A stretch of DNA of 13,376 bases from JALOOE01 sp964423545 (GCA_964423545.1 CAYRFV010000141.1:1-13376), one strand, 5' to 3'; shown: positions 1-9,500, counted from the first letter of the stretch. Notes: generated from the letters alone by a model not told the origin. Numbers and translations are program-made.

Positions 1-1
1 A

Positions 2-151
2 AAGCACGTTCTGCGCGACGGGCATTTCACCAGTGCCCGGCTCATGAGCGAGATGGCGCATGCCGAGCACCGTGGGCCTGGGTCAGACCAGCCAAGAGGC
101 GAGGGGCAGCCCGCATTGCACCGGGCATCTGGCAACGAACGAGGTCGGTGA
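2..151 (+). CDS. Possible 3' end of an unidentified gene (partial)
   Basis: A reading frame is open from the left edge of the window to a TGA at 149-151, giving 49 codons. Its first part (KHVLRDGHFTSARLMSEMAH) reads like ordinary protein; the rest is rich in Gly, Arg and Pro and is less convincing. I do not recognise the family. The frame could equally be chance, since high-GC DNA holds many open frames and other short frames cross the same stretch. It is listed only because it enters from outside the window on the same strand as the genes that follow. Confidence 0.22.
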   Translation, partial: KHVLRDGHFTSARLMSEMAHAEHRGPGSDQPRGEGQPALHRASGNERGR

Positions 152-597
152 GTTGGTGTTGCCCGGTGCGGAGAGACGGGGGACCGAAGGTGGATCTCAG
201 CCGGTCACCCTGTCCCTCAGCGGCTTCGGCGAGCCGCTCGTCCACCCGGCGTTCCTGACGCTCGTCCGGAGACGTGACGCACCGCGCCTTCCGCCAACGC
301 CTCCGGGCCCTTGACTTCCCGGCCTGCTTCGCTTGTGGCGGCTGCCCGGAGACCGATGCCAACGACACGGATTGCTACGGCAGCCCGTTTCCCTCGTGCA
401 GCGAATGCTTGTGGGCGCAGGGGATCATATTGTGCCCTCGATCTTTCTTGCGGACGGATTGTGAAATGGGCAGCCAACAAGACACAACAGCCTCGGCCAG
501 AGGGGTGCGATCGCCAGTCGAAGATCGCCAACCGGTGGCGGCAATCCCTGGCGCGACCAGCATCCGGCTTAGCCCGAAACCAGCTCAGGAGGTCGCC
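152..597. other. Gene-poor stretch before the lipoprotein gene
   Basis: About 445 bases with no gene I can support. Frames are open on both strands, including one joined to the lipoprotein frame from 274, but their translations are Arg/Ser/Pro-rich and look like no protein family. I see no RNA gene, no convincing promoter hexamers and no strong hairpin. The only clear signal is the AGGAGG at 587-592 that serves the next gene. Confidence 0.5.
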
Positions 598-1080
598 ATG
601 CTGCACGGAACACGTCGGCTTGAGTCGGTGCTCAGCGCATTGGGATGCGTGATGGGATTGCTGATGGCATTGGCGGGGTGCACGGCCCCAATCACAGCGG
701 TGACGCCAATTCCGATTGCCGCGCCCGCCCCCACGCCCGTGTCGGTCGCGACAGCCACAACCCGGCCGACGCCCGATGCCCGGCAGATCCTGGCGCAACT
801 TCAGCGATCAGCTTCCCTGCAAGGGGCGGCCGAGCAGTGCGCCAACGCGATCGGCGCACCGGCCGGCCTGGCGCGTGTCCGTGTCGAACCGCCGACGGGC
901 GATGGCTGTGTGCCGTGCAACAAGCTGCCCCTGGGTTATATGGCTCGGGGAGTTCCCGTCAGCGAAGTGGCACAGCCGTTGGCTGATGGCGCCTGGATCT
1001 GGCTGACGGTCGAGGACCTGTTGTGTATCTACCTGTACGACGCCGGGGAATTCAAGCCTTCATCGGTCACACAGTGGTGA
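598..1080 (+). CDS. Small secreted lipoprotein with a CxxC pair, unknown function
   Basis: A 160-residue protein. The start at 598 is chosen because AGGAGG lies at 587-592, five bases upstream, and because translation from here opens with a lipoprotein signal: a basic n-region (TRR at 5-7), a hydrophobic stretch and a lipobox LAGC with Cys28. An upstream extension of the frame to 274 is not protein-like. Mature residues 30-60 are a Pro/Thr/Ala-rich linker, as expected for a tether. The globular part (about 60-160) holds Cys81, Cys104, Cys107 (CVPC) and Cys143. No known family is recognised. The gene lies 59 bases upstream of a secreted thioredoxin/CcdA fusion, so its cysteines may be redox-active or bind metal or heme outside the membrane. 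That role is inference from context. Confidence 0.7.
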   Translation: MLHGTRRLESVLSALGCVMGLLMALAGCTAPITAVTPIPIAAPAPTPVSVATATTRPTPDARQILAQLQRSASLQGAAEQCANAIGAPAGLARVRVEPPTGDGCVPCNKLPLGYMARGVPVSEVAQPLADGAWIWLTVEDLLCIYLYDAGEFKPSSVTQW

Positions 1081-1139
1081 CTACGAACAGGCACGCTCAG
1101 CCGAAAAGCCGGGCGATGCGATCTTCGGGAGTGAACTGC

Positions 1140-2678
1140 ATGCGCAAGTTGTTCTTCATCGCCCTGGTTGTCGCTGCGGTGTGTGCAGTGGCGGGCAAGG
1201 CTTGGGCGCAATCGGAACCATGCGATGGGTGTGCGGCGCTTGAGAAGGCCATCGACCAAGCTCGCGCGACCGCCCTGGCGGCGGAGTCGCCGCAAGCTGC
1301 CGCGCAAGCGGGCGGGCAAACGACGATCTACTTCTTCTGGGGCGACGGCTGCCCGCACTGCGCAGCGGCCAAACCGTTACTGGCACGGCTGACGCAGAAA
1401 TATCCCGGTGTCCAAGTGCGCGATTTCGAGGTCTGGAACAACGCCGCGAATCGCGAGCCTCTGATCAAAATGGCCGCCAAGTTCGGGTTTGAGCCGACAG
1501 GGGTGCCGACGATCTTTGTCGGCGGACGCTATTGGGTCGGCTTCTCGGAAGAGCCGATCGGCCGGGAGATCGAGGCCTACGTGGCATCCTGCGCGCTCTC
1601 AGGCTGCCCAGACGCCGGCGCGAACGTGCTCGGCCCTGCTGCCGCGCCGACCGGGCCGCCGGTCCCGACGCTCGCTCCGCCGGCAGTTGTAGCCGTCGGG
1701 CCGGCTGCTCAGAAGCCGGCGGTTCAGCCGACTGCTGCAGCCGCCATCGCTCAGGCCCCGGCGGGGTCGCCCGCGGCCGCAAAGAGCAGCACATTATCCC
1801 TGCCGCTGATCGGAGCGGTCGACCTGGCGACCCAGTCGCTGGCGCTTAGCACCGCGCTGATCGCGTTCGTGGACGGCTTCAACCCCTGCTCGCTCTGGGT
1901 GCTGTCCGTGCTGTTAGCGCTCACGCTGCACACCGGCTCGCGCAAGAAGGTGCTCATCATCGGCCTGGTGTTCCTGACGGTGACTTCGCTGGTGTACACG
2001 ATGTTCATCGCCGGGCTCTTCACCATGTTTGCCATCATCAGCTTCGCGGGGTGGATCCGTGTGCTCGTCGCGTTGGTGGCGCTCTTCTTCGCAGCAGTGA
2101 ACATCAAGGACTACTTCTGGTATAAGGAAGGCATCTCCTTCACGATCGCGGACGAGAAGAAGCCCGGGCTGTACCGCAGCATGCGTCGGGTGCTCAACGC
2201 CGGCGATTCCATGCCGGCGTTGATCGGGGCCACGATCGTGATGTCGGCCGGCGCGTCGCTGGTGGAATTCTCGTGCACAGCCGGCTTTCCGGTGCTGTGG
2301 ACGAACCTGCTGGTCAGCCAGGGCGTGACGGCGCTGACTTTCGTGGCGCTGCTGGCGCTTTATATGCTCATCTACCAGATCGACGAGCTGGCGATCTTCC
2401 TGGTCGCCGTCTTCAGCATGCGCGCCAGTCGGATCGAGGAGAAGCATGGCCGTATCCTGAAGCTGATCGGCGGCATGTTGATGCTGACGCTGGCTGCGGT
2501 CATGTTGTTCAACCCGAGCCTGATGAATCAGGTCAGCACGTCGCTGCTGGTGTTCGCGGTCGCGTTCGCCGCCGCGCTGCTGGTGCTGCTGGTGCATCGT
2601 GTGATCTTGCCGCGCTTCGGCGTGCGCATCGGCAGCGAAGCCGCAACCAAGCGACCTGAGCGCAGCACGCCGGCCTAA
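1140..2678 (+). CDS. Thioredoxin-like domain fused to a CcdA/DsbD-type membrane domain
   Basis: A 512-residue protein, probably a membrane thiol-disulfide relay that carries electrons from the cytoplasm to the outer face. Residues 1-24 are a signal peptide or anchor (RK, then FFIALVVAAVCAVAG). A first pair, CDGC, sits at 28-31. A thioredoxin-like domain covers about 60-155, with active site CPHC at 71-74 and the cis-Pro loop GVPT at 121-124; two more cysteines are at 151 and 156. Residues 160-215 are a Pro/Ala linker. From about 228 to 490 there are several membrane segments, with Cys250 in an NPC motif and Cys379 in EFSC, the spacing expected of a CcdA/DsbD transmembrane pair. In DsbD the thioredoxin-like domain is at the C-terminus; here it precedes the membrane domain. 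ATG 1140 (or GTG 1131) is chosen because the signal peptide starts there. It is the likely reductant for neighbouring Cys-rich proteins, by inference. Confidence 0.85.
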   Translation: MRKLFFIALVVAAVCAVAGKAWAQSEPCDGCAALEKAIDQARATALAAESPQAAAQAGGQTTIYFFWGDGCPHCAAAKPLLARLTQKYPGVQVRDFEVWNNAANREPLIKMAAKFGFEPTGVPTIFVGGRYWVGFSEEPIGREIEAYVASCALSGCPDAGANVLGPAAAPTGPPVPTLAPPAVVAVGPAAQKPAVQPTAAAAIAQAPAGSPAAAKSSTLSLPLIGAVDLATQSLALSTALIAFVDGFNPCSLWVLSVLLALTLHTGSRKKVLIIGLVFLTVTSLVYTMFIAGLFTMFAIISFAGWIRVLVALVALFFAAVNIKDYFWYKEGISFTIADEKKPGLYRSMRRVLNAGDSMPALIGATIVMSAGASLVEFSCTAGFPVLWTNLLVSQGVTALTFVALLALYMLIYQIDELAIFLVAVFSMRASRIEEKHGRILKLIGGMLMLTLAAVMLFNPSLMNQVSTSLLVFAVAFAAALLVLLVHRVILPRFGVRIGSEAATKRPERSTPA

Positions 2679-2697
2679 CGCCTGCTTCGTGCTGCGC
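2660..2697 (+). other. Inverted repeat across the end of the thioredoxin/CcdA gene
   Basis: Perfect 10-bp arms, GCGCAGCACG at 2660-2669 and CGTGCTGCGC at 2688-2697, enclose an 18-base loop that contains the stop codon (2676-2678). No T-run follows, so it is not a typical intrinsic terminator. It could protect the mRNA 3' end or partly uncouple the next gene, whose start is only 26 bases away. Confidence 0.4.
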
Positions 2698-2723
2698 GTT
2701 AAGAGTCAGACTGGAAGGCGACT

Positions 2724-3278
2724 ATGCTCATCCCGACCTACGAACTGGAAATCTTCACCCCGCCGTGCGATCCGGGGGCCGAACGCTTCTCCGCAGTTGC
2801 GCACCTGCCGGTCGATATCCGTGACGCGCTGCCCTACCTGAACGCGACGCTGCGTGGGGCGGTGTACACCGAACCAGTCCACAGTCTCACGTGGAAGACG
2901 GCCGGCCACAACGTCGCCTTCCACGCCGACCGCATCGCGGTCAGCAACGTCGAAGACCGGCGGGCGGCCATTGAGGAGCTGGACGAGCTGGTGAAGCTGG
3001 TGAATCGCACGTGGGAGCGCCGGGCTGAGCTCACGCCCGACACGACGGAGCGGCAGCGGCCAACCGCGATGGCAGTGTACAAGCTGCTGCCGGGCACGAA
3101 TTGTCGGCAGTGCGGCCAGTCGAGCTGCTGGAATTTCGCCCTGAAGCTGGTCGCGGCCCAGGCTGAACTGGTCGCGTGTCCGCCGCTGGACGAGCCGGCC
3201 TGCGCCGAACGCCTCGTCGCGTTGGAGGGGCTGCTCGTGCCGATGCCGGCGATTGGGCTGCGGACGAGGGACGGGTAA
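2724..3278 (+). CDS. Small Fe-S cluster-binding protein (PF04060-type four-Cys domain)
   Basis: A 184-residue protein. The C-terminal part has four cysteines, Cys127, Cys130, Cys135 and Cys152, spaced C-x2-C-x4-C-x16-C and opening with the sequence NCRQCGQSSCW. This is the pattern of the putative 4Fe-4S domain found in the gamma subunit of the CODH/acetyl-CoA synthase corrinoid protein and in many small redox proteins. Residues 1-105 form a domain I do not recognise, with no membrane segment. The protein is therefore probably cytoplasmic and carries electrons or handles metal. GGAAGG at 2713-2718 precedes the ATG by five bases. The gene follows the thioredoxin/CcdA fusion by 45 bases on the same strand and is likely co-transcribed. 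The cluster type is family knowledge; the partner and reaction are unknown. Confidence 0.72.
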   Translation: MLIPTYELEIFTPPCDPGAERFSAVAHLPVDIRDALPYLNATLRGAVYTEPVHSLTWKTAGHNVAFHADRIAVSNVEDRRAAIEELDELVKLVNRTWERRAELTPDTTERQRPTAMAVYKLLPGTNCRQCGQSSCWNFALKLVAAQAELVACPPLDEPACAERLVALEGLLVPMPAIGLRTRDG

Positions 3279-3624
3279 GCGGCTGACCGCTGCCTCCTGG
3301 CCGTCTTCGCCTGAACAGGCAGGGGTTTCCTTCCCCATCCGCTCCTTCGCTTGATCGCCAGCGACGGCGATCCGCTTCCCGACCCTGGACGGTTATCGCC
3401 AGCCAGGTGAACTGGACACATCATATCAGAGGACGGACTGGTGCGCTCGGCGTGGGAGACCGGCCAGTCTGGGCCGCCGCGCAGGGTTTGCGAGTTGACC
3501 TATGTCAAGGAGTCGAGTTCCTGCACGCCGGGGCCGCGAGCATCCGCGACCCCCGGGTGCAGTTGGACCGATTCCTGACGCAATACAGACAGCAGTTCCA
3601 AATCGAGACAGGAGAATGAAGACG
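3279..3624. other. Intergenic region with two inverted repeats
   Basis: About 345 bases between the Fe-S protein and the Cys/His-rich protein. It holds a 7-bp stem GATCGCC/GGCGATC at 3353-3372 without a T-run, and the FNR/CRP-like palindrome at 3495-3508 listed separately. A frame open at 3407-3619 gives a 70-residue product ending one base after the ATG at 3616; it has no ribosome-binding site or family resemblance and is not called. Confidence 0.5.
3495..3508. promoter_or_regulatory. FNR/CRP-family-like operator palindrome
   Basis: TTGAC-CTAT-GTCAA is a perfect 5+5 inverted repeat with a four-base spacer. This is the geometry of sites bound by CRP/FNR-family regulators (FNR itself prefers TTGAT-N4-ATCAA). 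It lies about 115 bases before the Cys/His-rich gene, a fitting place for activation by a redox or nitrosative-stress sensor. No clear -10 hexamer is visible at the expected distance, so the promoter itself is not identified. A chance match is possible. Confidence 0.4.
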
Positions 3625-4041
3625 ATGTGCGGACAAAACGGATGTCATTGCGGGCACGAATGTGGCTGCGGAGGCCAAAAGCAGGGCGGTCATCGCCACG
3701 GTTGCCACGACGAGGAGGCAGCGTGCACCTGTGGCGGTAGCTGCGGGTGCGAACAGGAGGCAGGCGGCTGCCATTGTGGAGGCGGCAAGGTCCAAAGCTG
3801 TCGCTGCGGCCGGGGTGGGCATGAAGATCATCATGGGCGCCACGAACACCACGGTCACCATGAGGAACACGCGCGGGGCTTCCAGCGGCGGTTCATCAGC
3901 CGGGCGGAGCGCATTGCTGAACTGGAAGCCTATCTCGGCGAACTCCGGGCCGAAGCTGAGGCCGGTGAAGCCTATCTGAAGGACATCCAGGCCGAGGCCG
4001 GGGCCGTCGAGGAACGGATTGCGTCACTGAAAGCCGTCTGA
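3625..4041 (+). CDS. Cys/His-rich metal-binding protein with coiled-coil tail (DUF5320-like)
   Basis: A 138-residue protein in two halves. Residues 1-62 carry 14 cysteines, mostly as CxC pairs (CHC 7-9, CGC 13-15, CTC 34-36, CGC 40-42, CHC 49-51, CRC 59-61). Residues 66-82 are a histidine cluster, and the whole N-terminal half holds 15 histidines. This is a strong sign of binding to several soft metal ions. Residues 84-138 are a charged amphipathic helix beginning GFQRRFISRAERIAELEAYL, which resembles the tail of small DUF5320-type proteins and may drive oligomerisation. ATG 3625 is preferred over ATG 3616 because AGGAG at 3610-3614 is ten bases from the former and only one from the latter. 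It could be a metallothionein-like buffer or a chaperone; which metal is unknown. The chromate-transporter remnant and thiol genes nearby fit a metal or redox role. Confidence 0.75.
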   Translation: MCGQNGCHCGHECGCGGQKQGGHRHGCHDEEAACTCGGSCGCEQEAGGCHCGGGKVQSCRCGRGGHEDHHGRHEHHGHHEEHARGFQRRFISRAERIAELEAYLGELRAEAEAGEAYLKDIQAEAGAVEERIASLKAV

Positions 4042-4050
4042 GGCGTGAAC

Positions 4051-4090
4051 GAGGGCTGTGGTTCGCGCGCTTACACGAACCACAGCCCTC
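4051..4090 (+). terminator. Strong hairpin, probable terminator of the thiol/metal cluster
   Basis: A perfect 15-bp stem, GAGGGCTGTGGTTCG at 4051-4065 and CGAACCACAGCCCTC at 4076-4090, closes a ten-base loop, nine bases after the stop codon of the Cys/His-rich gene. The trailing sequence (CTCGTCTCTGG) is pyrimidine-rich but has no long T-run, so termination may be weak or aided by other factors. Confidence 0.65.
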
Positions 4091-4098
4091 CTCGTCTC

Positions 4099-4486
4099 TG
4101 GTTCGGCCTTACCCCGAACCGATCAGGGTGGATCTGACCGCTTACGTGGGCTATAAGCTGTGCGGCGTCCCGGCCGCGGCATTGGCCACGTTCGCCATCT
4201 TCGCCCCTCCTTCGCCATGACTCTGATCTTCACCGAGGTTTGCGGTCGAGTGCACGATCTCAGAGCGGTCAAGGGCGCGCTGGCCGGTGTGCTGGCTTCG
4301 TTCGTTGGTCTGCTGGCCGTAGTCACCTGGCAACCGGGCACTGTGGACGTACAAGGTCCAGCTTCATTGGCGTGGGCCGCAGCGGCCTTCGTTGCCGTGC
4401 GCTATTTCAAGCTGGACTCGGTCCTGGTCTTCCTCGGCGGCTTCGTCCTGTCGGCAGGGCTCTTGGCCCTCCGGCTGGCATTGTGA
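4099..4486 (+). pseudogene. Frameshifted C-terminal remnant of a chromate transporter (ChrA-like)
   Basis: Three frames read in turn give pieces of one membrane protein: FGLTPN from 4102, then from about 4119 PIRVDLTAYVGYKL and on to FAIFAPP, then from about 4211 SFAMTLIFTEVCGR and on to a TGA at 4484-4486. The GYK-x2-GVPAA-x-ATF-x-IF-x-P-x-F pattern followed by two hydrophobic segments matches the second half of CHR-family chromate transporters. Two apparent one-base losses (near 4119 and 4205) and the missing N-terminal three quarters mark it as a remnant. It begins right after the hairpin at 4051-4090. From a GTG at 4160 the last frame alone could give a 108-residue product, but its first 19 residues are out of the family frame. 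Assembly error could explain the frameshifts but not the missing N-terminus. Confidence 0.55.
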
Positions 4487-4912
4487 CAAGGCACCGCCGG
4501 TGTGAACGAACGGGATGTTTTGGCCGGCATCGCCCAAGAAGCCGACCATCGCGATCCCATCAGCACAACCATGACACAGGTCTTCTACAAGCAGGTCTGC
4601 CAAACGCAGATCAACCTCGCCGCAGCGACGCAGCTTCGCCGAACGCCCGTCGGACAAATTAGCCCAATCCACGCTTAGCTGCGCATCGATGGCCGCCCCC
4701 AAATCTTCCTCGGCGGCTGCCCGATCAGACCGCTCGGCCAGGACAGCGATCTGCGCCAGGGCCGCAGCGCTCTGCGCGCGGGCGGCCGCGCGTTGTGCGG
4801 GAGGCAGATGGATATTTCGCCGATACAGGATGCCGCGCTCCTCCTCGCCCCGGAGCCAGGCGTCAGCCTGGCGCAGATGCATCTCGAAGGCGCGCAACCC
4901 GATGGTGAGCAA
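4364..4912 (-). CDS. Hypothetical helical protein downstream of the DUF190-CBS gene
   Basis: An open frame of 182 codons starts (TTG) 20 bases after the stop of the DUF190-CBS gene. The first 80 residues, rich in Ala, Arg, Glu and Leu with strongly GC third positions, look like a real helical protein (FEMHLRQADAWLRGEEERG). The rest is less convincing, and the last 40 or so codons lie opposite the chromate-transporter remnant and read like its shadow. No clear ribosome-binding site is visible; ATG 4885 is an alternative start. I do not recognise a family. It may be a distal gene of the fluoride operon, a decayed gene, or a chance frame. The 4487-4932 region has no better candidate. Confidence 0.33.
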   Translation of the reverse strand: MLTIGLRAFEMHLRQADAWLRGEEERGILYRRNIHLPPAQRAAARAQSAAALAQIAVLAERSDRAAAEEDLGAAIDAQLSVDWANLSDGRSAKLRRCGEVDLRLADLLVEDLCHGCADGIAMVGFLGDAGQNIPFVHTGGALSQCQPEGQEPCRQDEAAEEDQDRVQLEIAHGNEGRCGPRQ

Positions 4913-4932
4913 GCTGCGCGGTATTGAGCAGC

Positions 4933-6213
4933 TCAGTCGCTGGGCAGATCCTGTGCCAGCGCCTGCAAGATTTCTCCGCGGCCCACCAGCCCGACCAACG
5001 TGCCGTCCGTGTCCACGACCGGCAGCCGTTTGATCTTGTGCTGCAATAGCAGGCGGAGCGCATCCAGCAATGGGGTCTCCGGAGTGACGGTGATGGGGTT
5101 GGAGGTCATCACGCCACCGGCAGTGCGCTTGGTCAAGTCGATGGCGGCGCCTCCGCCGCCCGCGAACCGGCGAGCAAACGCCTGAAGCACCCCAGCACGC
5201 TCTCTGTCACTGGCCCGCTTGAGCAGGTCCCCATCGGTGATGATGCCCAGGACGTGTCGTTGTCCATCCACGACCACGACCCGCCGCTCGGCTGTGCTGA
5301 CGATTCGCTCGACAACCTGGTTCAACGACGCATCGGCGCGCACGGTGGGCACCTGGGTCAACATGACATCCCCCACTTTGACGTGGATTCCTGGTTGCAG
5401 GGCGCGTTCGCTGGCCTCGCGCACCAGCGGCTGGGCGAGCGCGCGCAGCACATCCACCCGGCTGACGATGCCCACGAGATGTCCGAAGCGGTCTACGACT
5501 GGCAGCCGCTTGATCCCATGTTTGGTCATGACGCGGACAGCATCGGCGATGGGCGCGTCTTCTGTCGTGGTGATAACCGGGCTGATCATCAGGTCGCCGA
5601 CAGTCTGCCCACTGCGCCGCAAGGCATCCAGTTCACGGCCAAGCTCGGCTTCCGTCAATTCCAGGTGTACACTGGCGCTCGGCAGTTCCAGACGCGCCAG
5701 GAGGTCGCCATCGGTCAGGATGCCCACGACCCGGTGCTCGTCGTCCACCACGGGCAGGGCGCGATACGCTTTCCCGATCAGCATCTCCAACGCTGCGGCG
5801 ATAGGCGTGTCTGGCGTGACAATCCGTACTTCGCGGCTCATCAGATCGCGGACAGGCGCGGCCGCGCGCAGGGCGCGCAGTTCCCGATGGCCGTAAGTGA
5901 CCACCTCGACCTCCTGGCAGGCGATCAATCCCTCCGTCACCATCTCGACCAGACGCGGCATCAACCGGGCCACGCGCGCCGGGTCATCCACCCATTCGAC
6001 GATCAGCGGCAGATCGGAGGACAGATCGACGATGCTGGCAGTGTGGATGCGGCTGTGTGCGCCGAACCCCGCTAACCCGCGCGTCACCGTAGCCCCGGCG
6101 CAGTCCTCCGCTTTGAGCAGCTCCAGGATCGCCATATAGAGTGACTTCTGGCCCCAACGGTCACTCTCCCCGATATAAATCGTCACTCTGGTGGCTGTAC
6201 CGACGATTTCCAT
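4933..6213 (-). CDS. DUF190 domain protein with four CBS domains
   Basis: A 426-residue soluble protein. Residues 5-108 are a DUF190 domain (VTIYIGESDRWGQKSLY, then GLAGFGAHSRIHTA). Residues 121-175, 204-260, 277-332 and 366-421 are four CBS domains, each with the typical ending LPVV/VVVV-D-x5-G-I/L-V-x-R/D-G-D/E-hLL-x-A (TDGDLL, SRVDVL, TDGDLL, GRGEIL). CBS pairs usually bind adenine nucleotides and gate a partner protein. DUF190 genes are frequent neighbours of crcB, so the protein probably senses energy state or ligand and tunes fluoride export, but its mechanism is not known to me. The crcB stop at 6222-6224 overlaps a possible GTG start at 6225; ATG 6213 is preferred because GAGGTG lies four bases upstream. 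Either way the genes are translationally close. Most DUF190 proteins I know of are short single-domain proteins, so four CBS domains is unusual. Confidence 0.9.
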   Translation of the reverse strand: MEIVGTATRVTIYIGESDRWGQKSLYMAILELLKAEDCAGATVTRGLAGFGAHSRIHTASIVDLSSDLPLIVEWVDDPARVARLMPRLVEMVTEGLIACQEVEVVTYGHRELRALRAAAPVRDLMSREVRIVTPDTPIAAALEMLIGKAYRALPVVDDEHRVVGILTDGDLLARLELPSASVHLELTEAELGRELDALRRSGQTVGDLMISPVITTTEDAPIADAVRVMTKHGIKRLPVVDRFGHLVGIVSRVDVLRALAQPLVREASERALQPGIHVKVGDVMLTQVPTVRADASLNQVVERIVSTAERRVVVVDGQRHVLGIITDGDLLKRASDRERAGVLQAFARRFAGGGGAAIDLTKRTAGGVMTSNPITVTPETPLLDALRLLLQHKIKRLPVVDTDGTLVGLVGRGEILQALAQDLPSD

Positions 6214-6221
6214 GTCGCACC

Positions 6222-6596
6222 TCACAAGGCTCTGGCCAGCAGGATGCCTGCAAACGCAGCAAGCAAGCCCACCACCACATTACCGCCGAAGTAGAGCATC
6301 GGCGCGAGCCACCGATCCCCTTGCAGCAGCGCTAACGTCTCGTAAGTGAACGAAGAGAAAGTGGTGTACCCACCGAGCAGGCCCACCGAGGTGAACAGCC
6401 GCCAATTGGTTGAGATCGCAGCACGCTGGGTAGCCGCAGTCAGGAAGAAGCCCAGGATAAAGCTGCCGATGACGTTGACCAGCAGCGTGCCCAGCGGAAA
6501 GCTGGTGCCCCACCGCGCCGCGGCCCAGTTCTGCATCATGTAGCGCGCATTAGCGCCCAGGAAGGCGCCGAGGCCGATCAGGAGATACTTCTCCAT
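6222..6596 (-). CDS. crcB: Fluoride channel CrcB/Fluc
   Basis: A 124-residue membrane protein of normal length for the family, with four hydrophobic segments. It has the family marks: GAFLGANARY (10-19) with Arg18, GTLLVNVIGSFILGF (36-50) with the pore Asn41, and GGYTTFSSF (75-83) with the paired phenylalanines Phe80 and Phe83 and the central Na+-site Gly/Thr. CrcB proteins work as antiparallel dual-topology dimers that let fluoride leave the cell. A single gene here suggests a homodimer. It lies between enolase (96-base gap) and the DUF190-CBS gene (touching), all on the minus strand behind one riboswitch. No Shine-Dalgarno stands out before the ATG, and I see no second riboswitch in the 96-base gap. 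Confidence 0.96.
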   Translation of the reverse strand: MEKYLLIGLGAFLGANARYMMQNWAAARWGTSFPLGTLLVNVIGSFILGFFLTAATQRAAISTNWRLFTSVGLLGGYTTFSSFTYETLALLQGDRWLAPMLYFGGNVVVGLLAAFAGILLARAL

Positions 6597-9500
6597 AGGT
6601 TGACACCATCGCTATCTTGTTGCGGTGGATTGGCCAGGGGTGGATGGGATGCGCCCAGTCTGATTCATCCTGCCAATCCAGCGCTGGCGAGCCTAACGCA
6701 CGAACGCCTTGCGCCCGGCGTAGATTGCGGCTGCGTCCAGCTCGTCCTCGATGCGCATGAGCTGGTTGTACTTCTCCACGCGCTCCGAGCGGCACGGCGC
6801 GCCGGTCTTCAGGTGGCCGGTGCCCATCGCCACGGTCAGGTCAGCAATGAAGCTGTCCACGGTCTCGCCGCTGCGATGCGACACCATGGCGCCCCAGCCC
6901 GCCTTGTGCGCCATCTGGATCGCGGCGATAGTCTCGGTCAGGGTGCCGATCTGGTTGAGCTTGATTAGCACGGCATTAGCGGCATTCTCAGCAATGCCGC
7001 GGCCGATGCGCGCGACGTTCGTTACGAAGATGTCATCACCGACCAACTCGACCCGGTCGCCGATGGTGCGGTTCAATAGCTTCCAGCCGTCCCAATCATC
7101 CTCGGCCAAGCCGTCTTCCAGCACGACAATCGGGTATTTTTTCGTCCAGTCGGCGTACATGATGACCATCTCGGCCGATGTGATCTTGCGGCCCTCGGTG
7201 CGCAGGTTGTACAGCCCCTCCTCGTAGAACCCGCTTGAGGCTGGATCCAGCGCGAGACAGATGTCGTCGCCGGGGCGGTAACCAGCCTTCTCGATGGCGG
7301 TCAAGATCAATTCGACGGCTTCGGCATTGGTCTTGAGCGCAGGCGCGAAGCCGCCTTCGTCTCCGACGCCGGTTGGGTAGCCCTTGCTCTTCAGCACGCC
7401 CTTCAGCGCCTGGTAAGTCTCGGAACCCCAGCGCACCGCCTCGCGGAAGGTCGGCGCGCCCACCGGGGCGATCATGAACTCCTGCAGGTCGGTGCCCTGC
7501 CAGTTGGCGTGTGCGCCGCCGTTCATGATGTTCATCATCGGCACGGGCAGGGTGCGTGCGCCCACGCCGCCCAGGTAGCGATAGAGCGGCAGGTCGGCCG
7601 ATTCGGCCGCGGCGCGCGCCACGGCCATGCTGACACCCAGAATCGCGTTGGCGCCCAGCTTGCTCTTGTTAGGCGTGCCATCGAGGTCGAGCATCGCCTG
7701 GTCGACCGCGGTCTGATCCAGCGCGTCCATGCCGAACAGCGCTTCGGCGATCTCGTCGTTGACGTGTTCAACCGCTTTCAGCACGCCCTTGCCGCCGTAG
7801 CGCCCCTTGTCGCCATCGCGCAGCTCCAACGCCTCATGCACGCCGGTGGACGCGCCAGAAGGCACCGCAGCGCGGCCGTGGCCGCCGTCTTCCAGCCAGA
7901 CCTCGACCTCGACGGTCGGATTGCCGCGCGAATCGAGGATTTCGCGTGCCTTGACCACAGTGATTTCCATGGACATCGTGTTGCCTCCCGGATGATAGAT
8001 AAAGAAATAGCCTCTACCAAGACGTATTCACGTTGGTAGAGGCTATCAGTCTTGCGACATTCTGGATTCGGGATCCTGGGGAGCCCCATCCCCTATGATT
8101 CAGTATCCATTCTAACACAAGATCGCCAAGAGTTAAAAACATCGGTCCTGTCCGCCGCGGCCAGTTGGGCGTTCCCTCAGCTCCCCACCCAGCATTGCGA
8201 TGCGTGAGACTCGGCGAGACATGGCAGGGGGCGCGTGAATTCTACCGGAGCCTGGACCACGCGATGAGACAGCGAACGCCTCGGTCATTGTCGGCCGCTG
8301 CCCTTCCATGCATCAGCATGCCCCACATCGTACCAGGATGAGCAGCGAATCAGTTGCACCAGGTCAGGCCGCCTCACGGGTCGGTTCAGTTGACATGAAT
8401 TCGAGACGTGCCCGGTGCGGGCAGCTTGTCCGGAGAGTACAGGTTGATCACCATTGCCGCATCGCCAGCCGCATCAACCCACTCATCCGGCACGTCCCCG
8501 CCATCCTCGATCTCATGCAAGATCTCGATCCGCATCTCCTCCCAGACCCGGAGCGTTGCCTCATCGGGCGACACCCACTTCGTTTTCTGGAGACGCTTCA
8601 TCGTCTCATCTCCTTGACACGCTCGGCGTGACACGCTCGGCGTGACACGCTCGGCCTGCGAGCAATTCGATTGTATCACTTCCCGAAGGTCAGGTCAATG
8701 CCTTGCGGCGCCCACCATGCTGAACAGCATGAAAAGCTGTGAACTTAGGTTCCATGCATACCAGGCGAGCAGCATGGCGATGACGGCCAGGTCTCTCGCG
8801 AACAATAACCACCCGACTTGCCAATGGATTGTCGTCGCCTCTCGAATGACTGTCAATAGATCAGACACATTGTTGACAAGAATGTCCGACACTCGCTTAG
8901 CCATGGGGGAGCCGTCCTTCGCGAAGGATATCGCCACCTGCGCGGTTTTCAGGGCGATTGTGTCGTTTGCCCCGTCGCCGACCATAGCGACACAATGGTA
9001 GGTCTGCTGGAATAGCCTGACCAGAACGCCCTTCTGCGATGGCAATAGCCGTGCAAAGATGGAAACATAGGCTGCTTGTCTTGCAACGTCCGAGAGCGCC
9101 ATCCCCACCATTTGCTTCCCGGTCAAGCAGTAATCCAAATCTCGGCCGATCCTGGCCTTCCTGGCGACCTCCATCGCAACTTCGGGCCTATCTCCGGTCA
9201 ACATGATGGTCCTGATCCGGGCTTGTTTGAGCCTGGCGACAAGCTCGGTGGCGCCAGGTTCCAGCGGGTTCTCCAGTTGAAACAAACAGAGAAACGTGTA
9301 ACCCAGGGGTGGTGTGTCGAGAATGCCGGAACCATACGCCAAGCCGATGGCCATATCGCCCGCCTGGTTNNNNNNNNNNCACGTGAATGATCTCGATCGG
9401 CTCGCCGTTGTAATCGATCGCCTTCACAGCGCCTGACTCGGTGGTATAGCTCCGGCACATTTTCCACACGACCTCAGGGTCGCCTTTCGCGAAATACAGT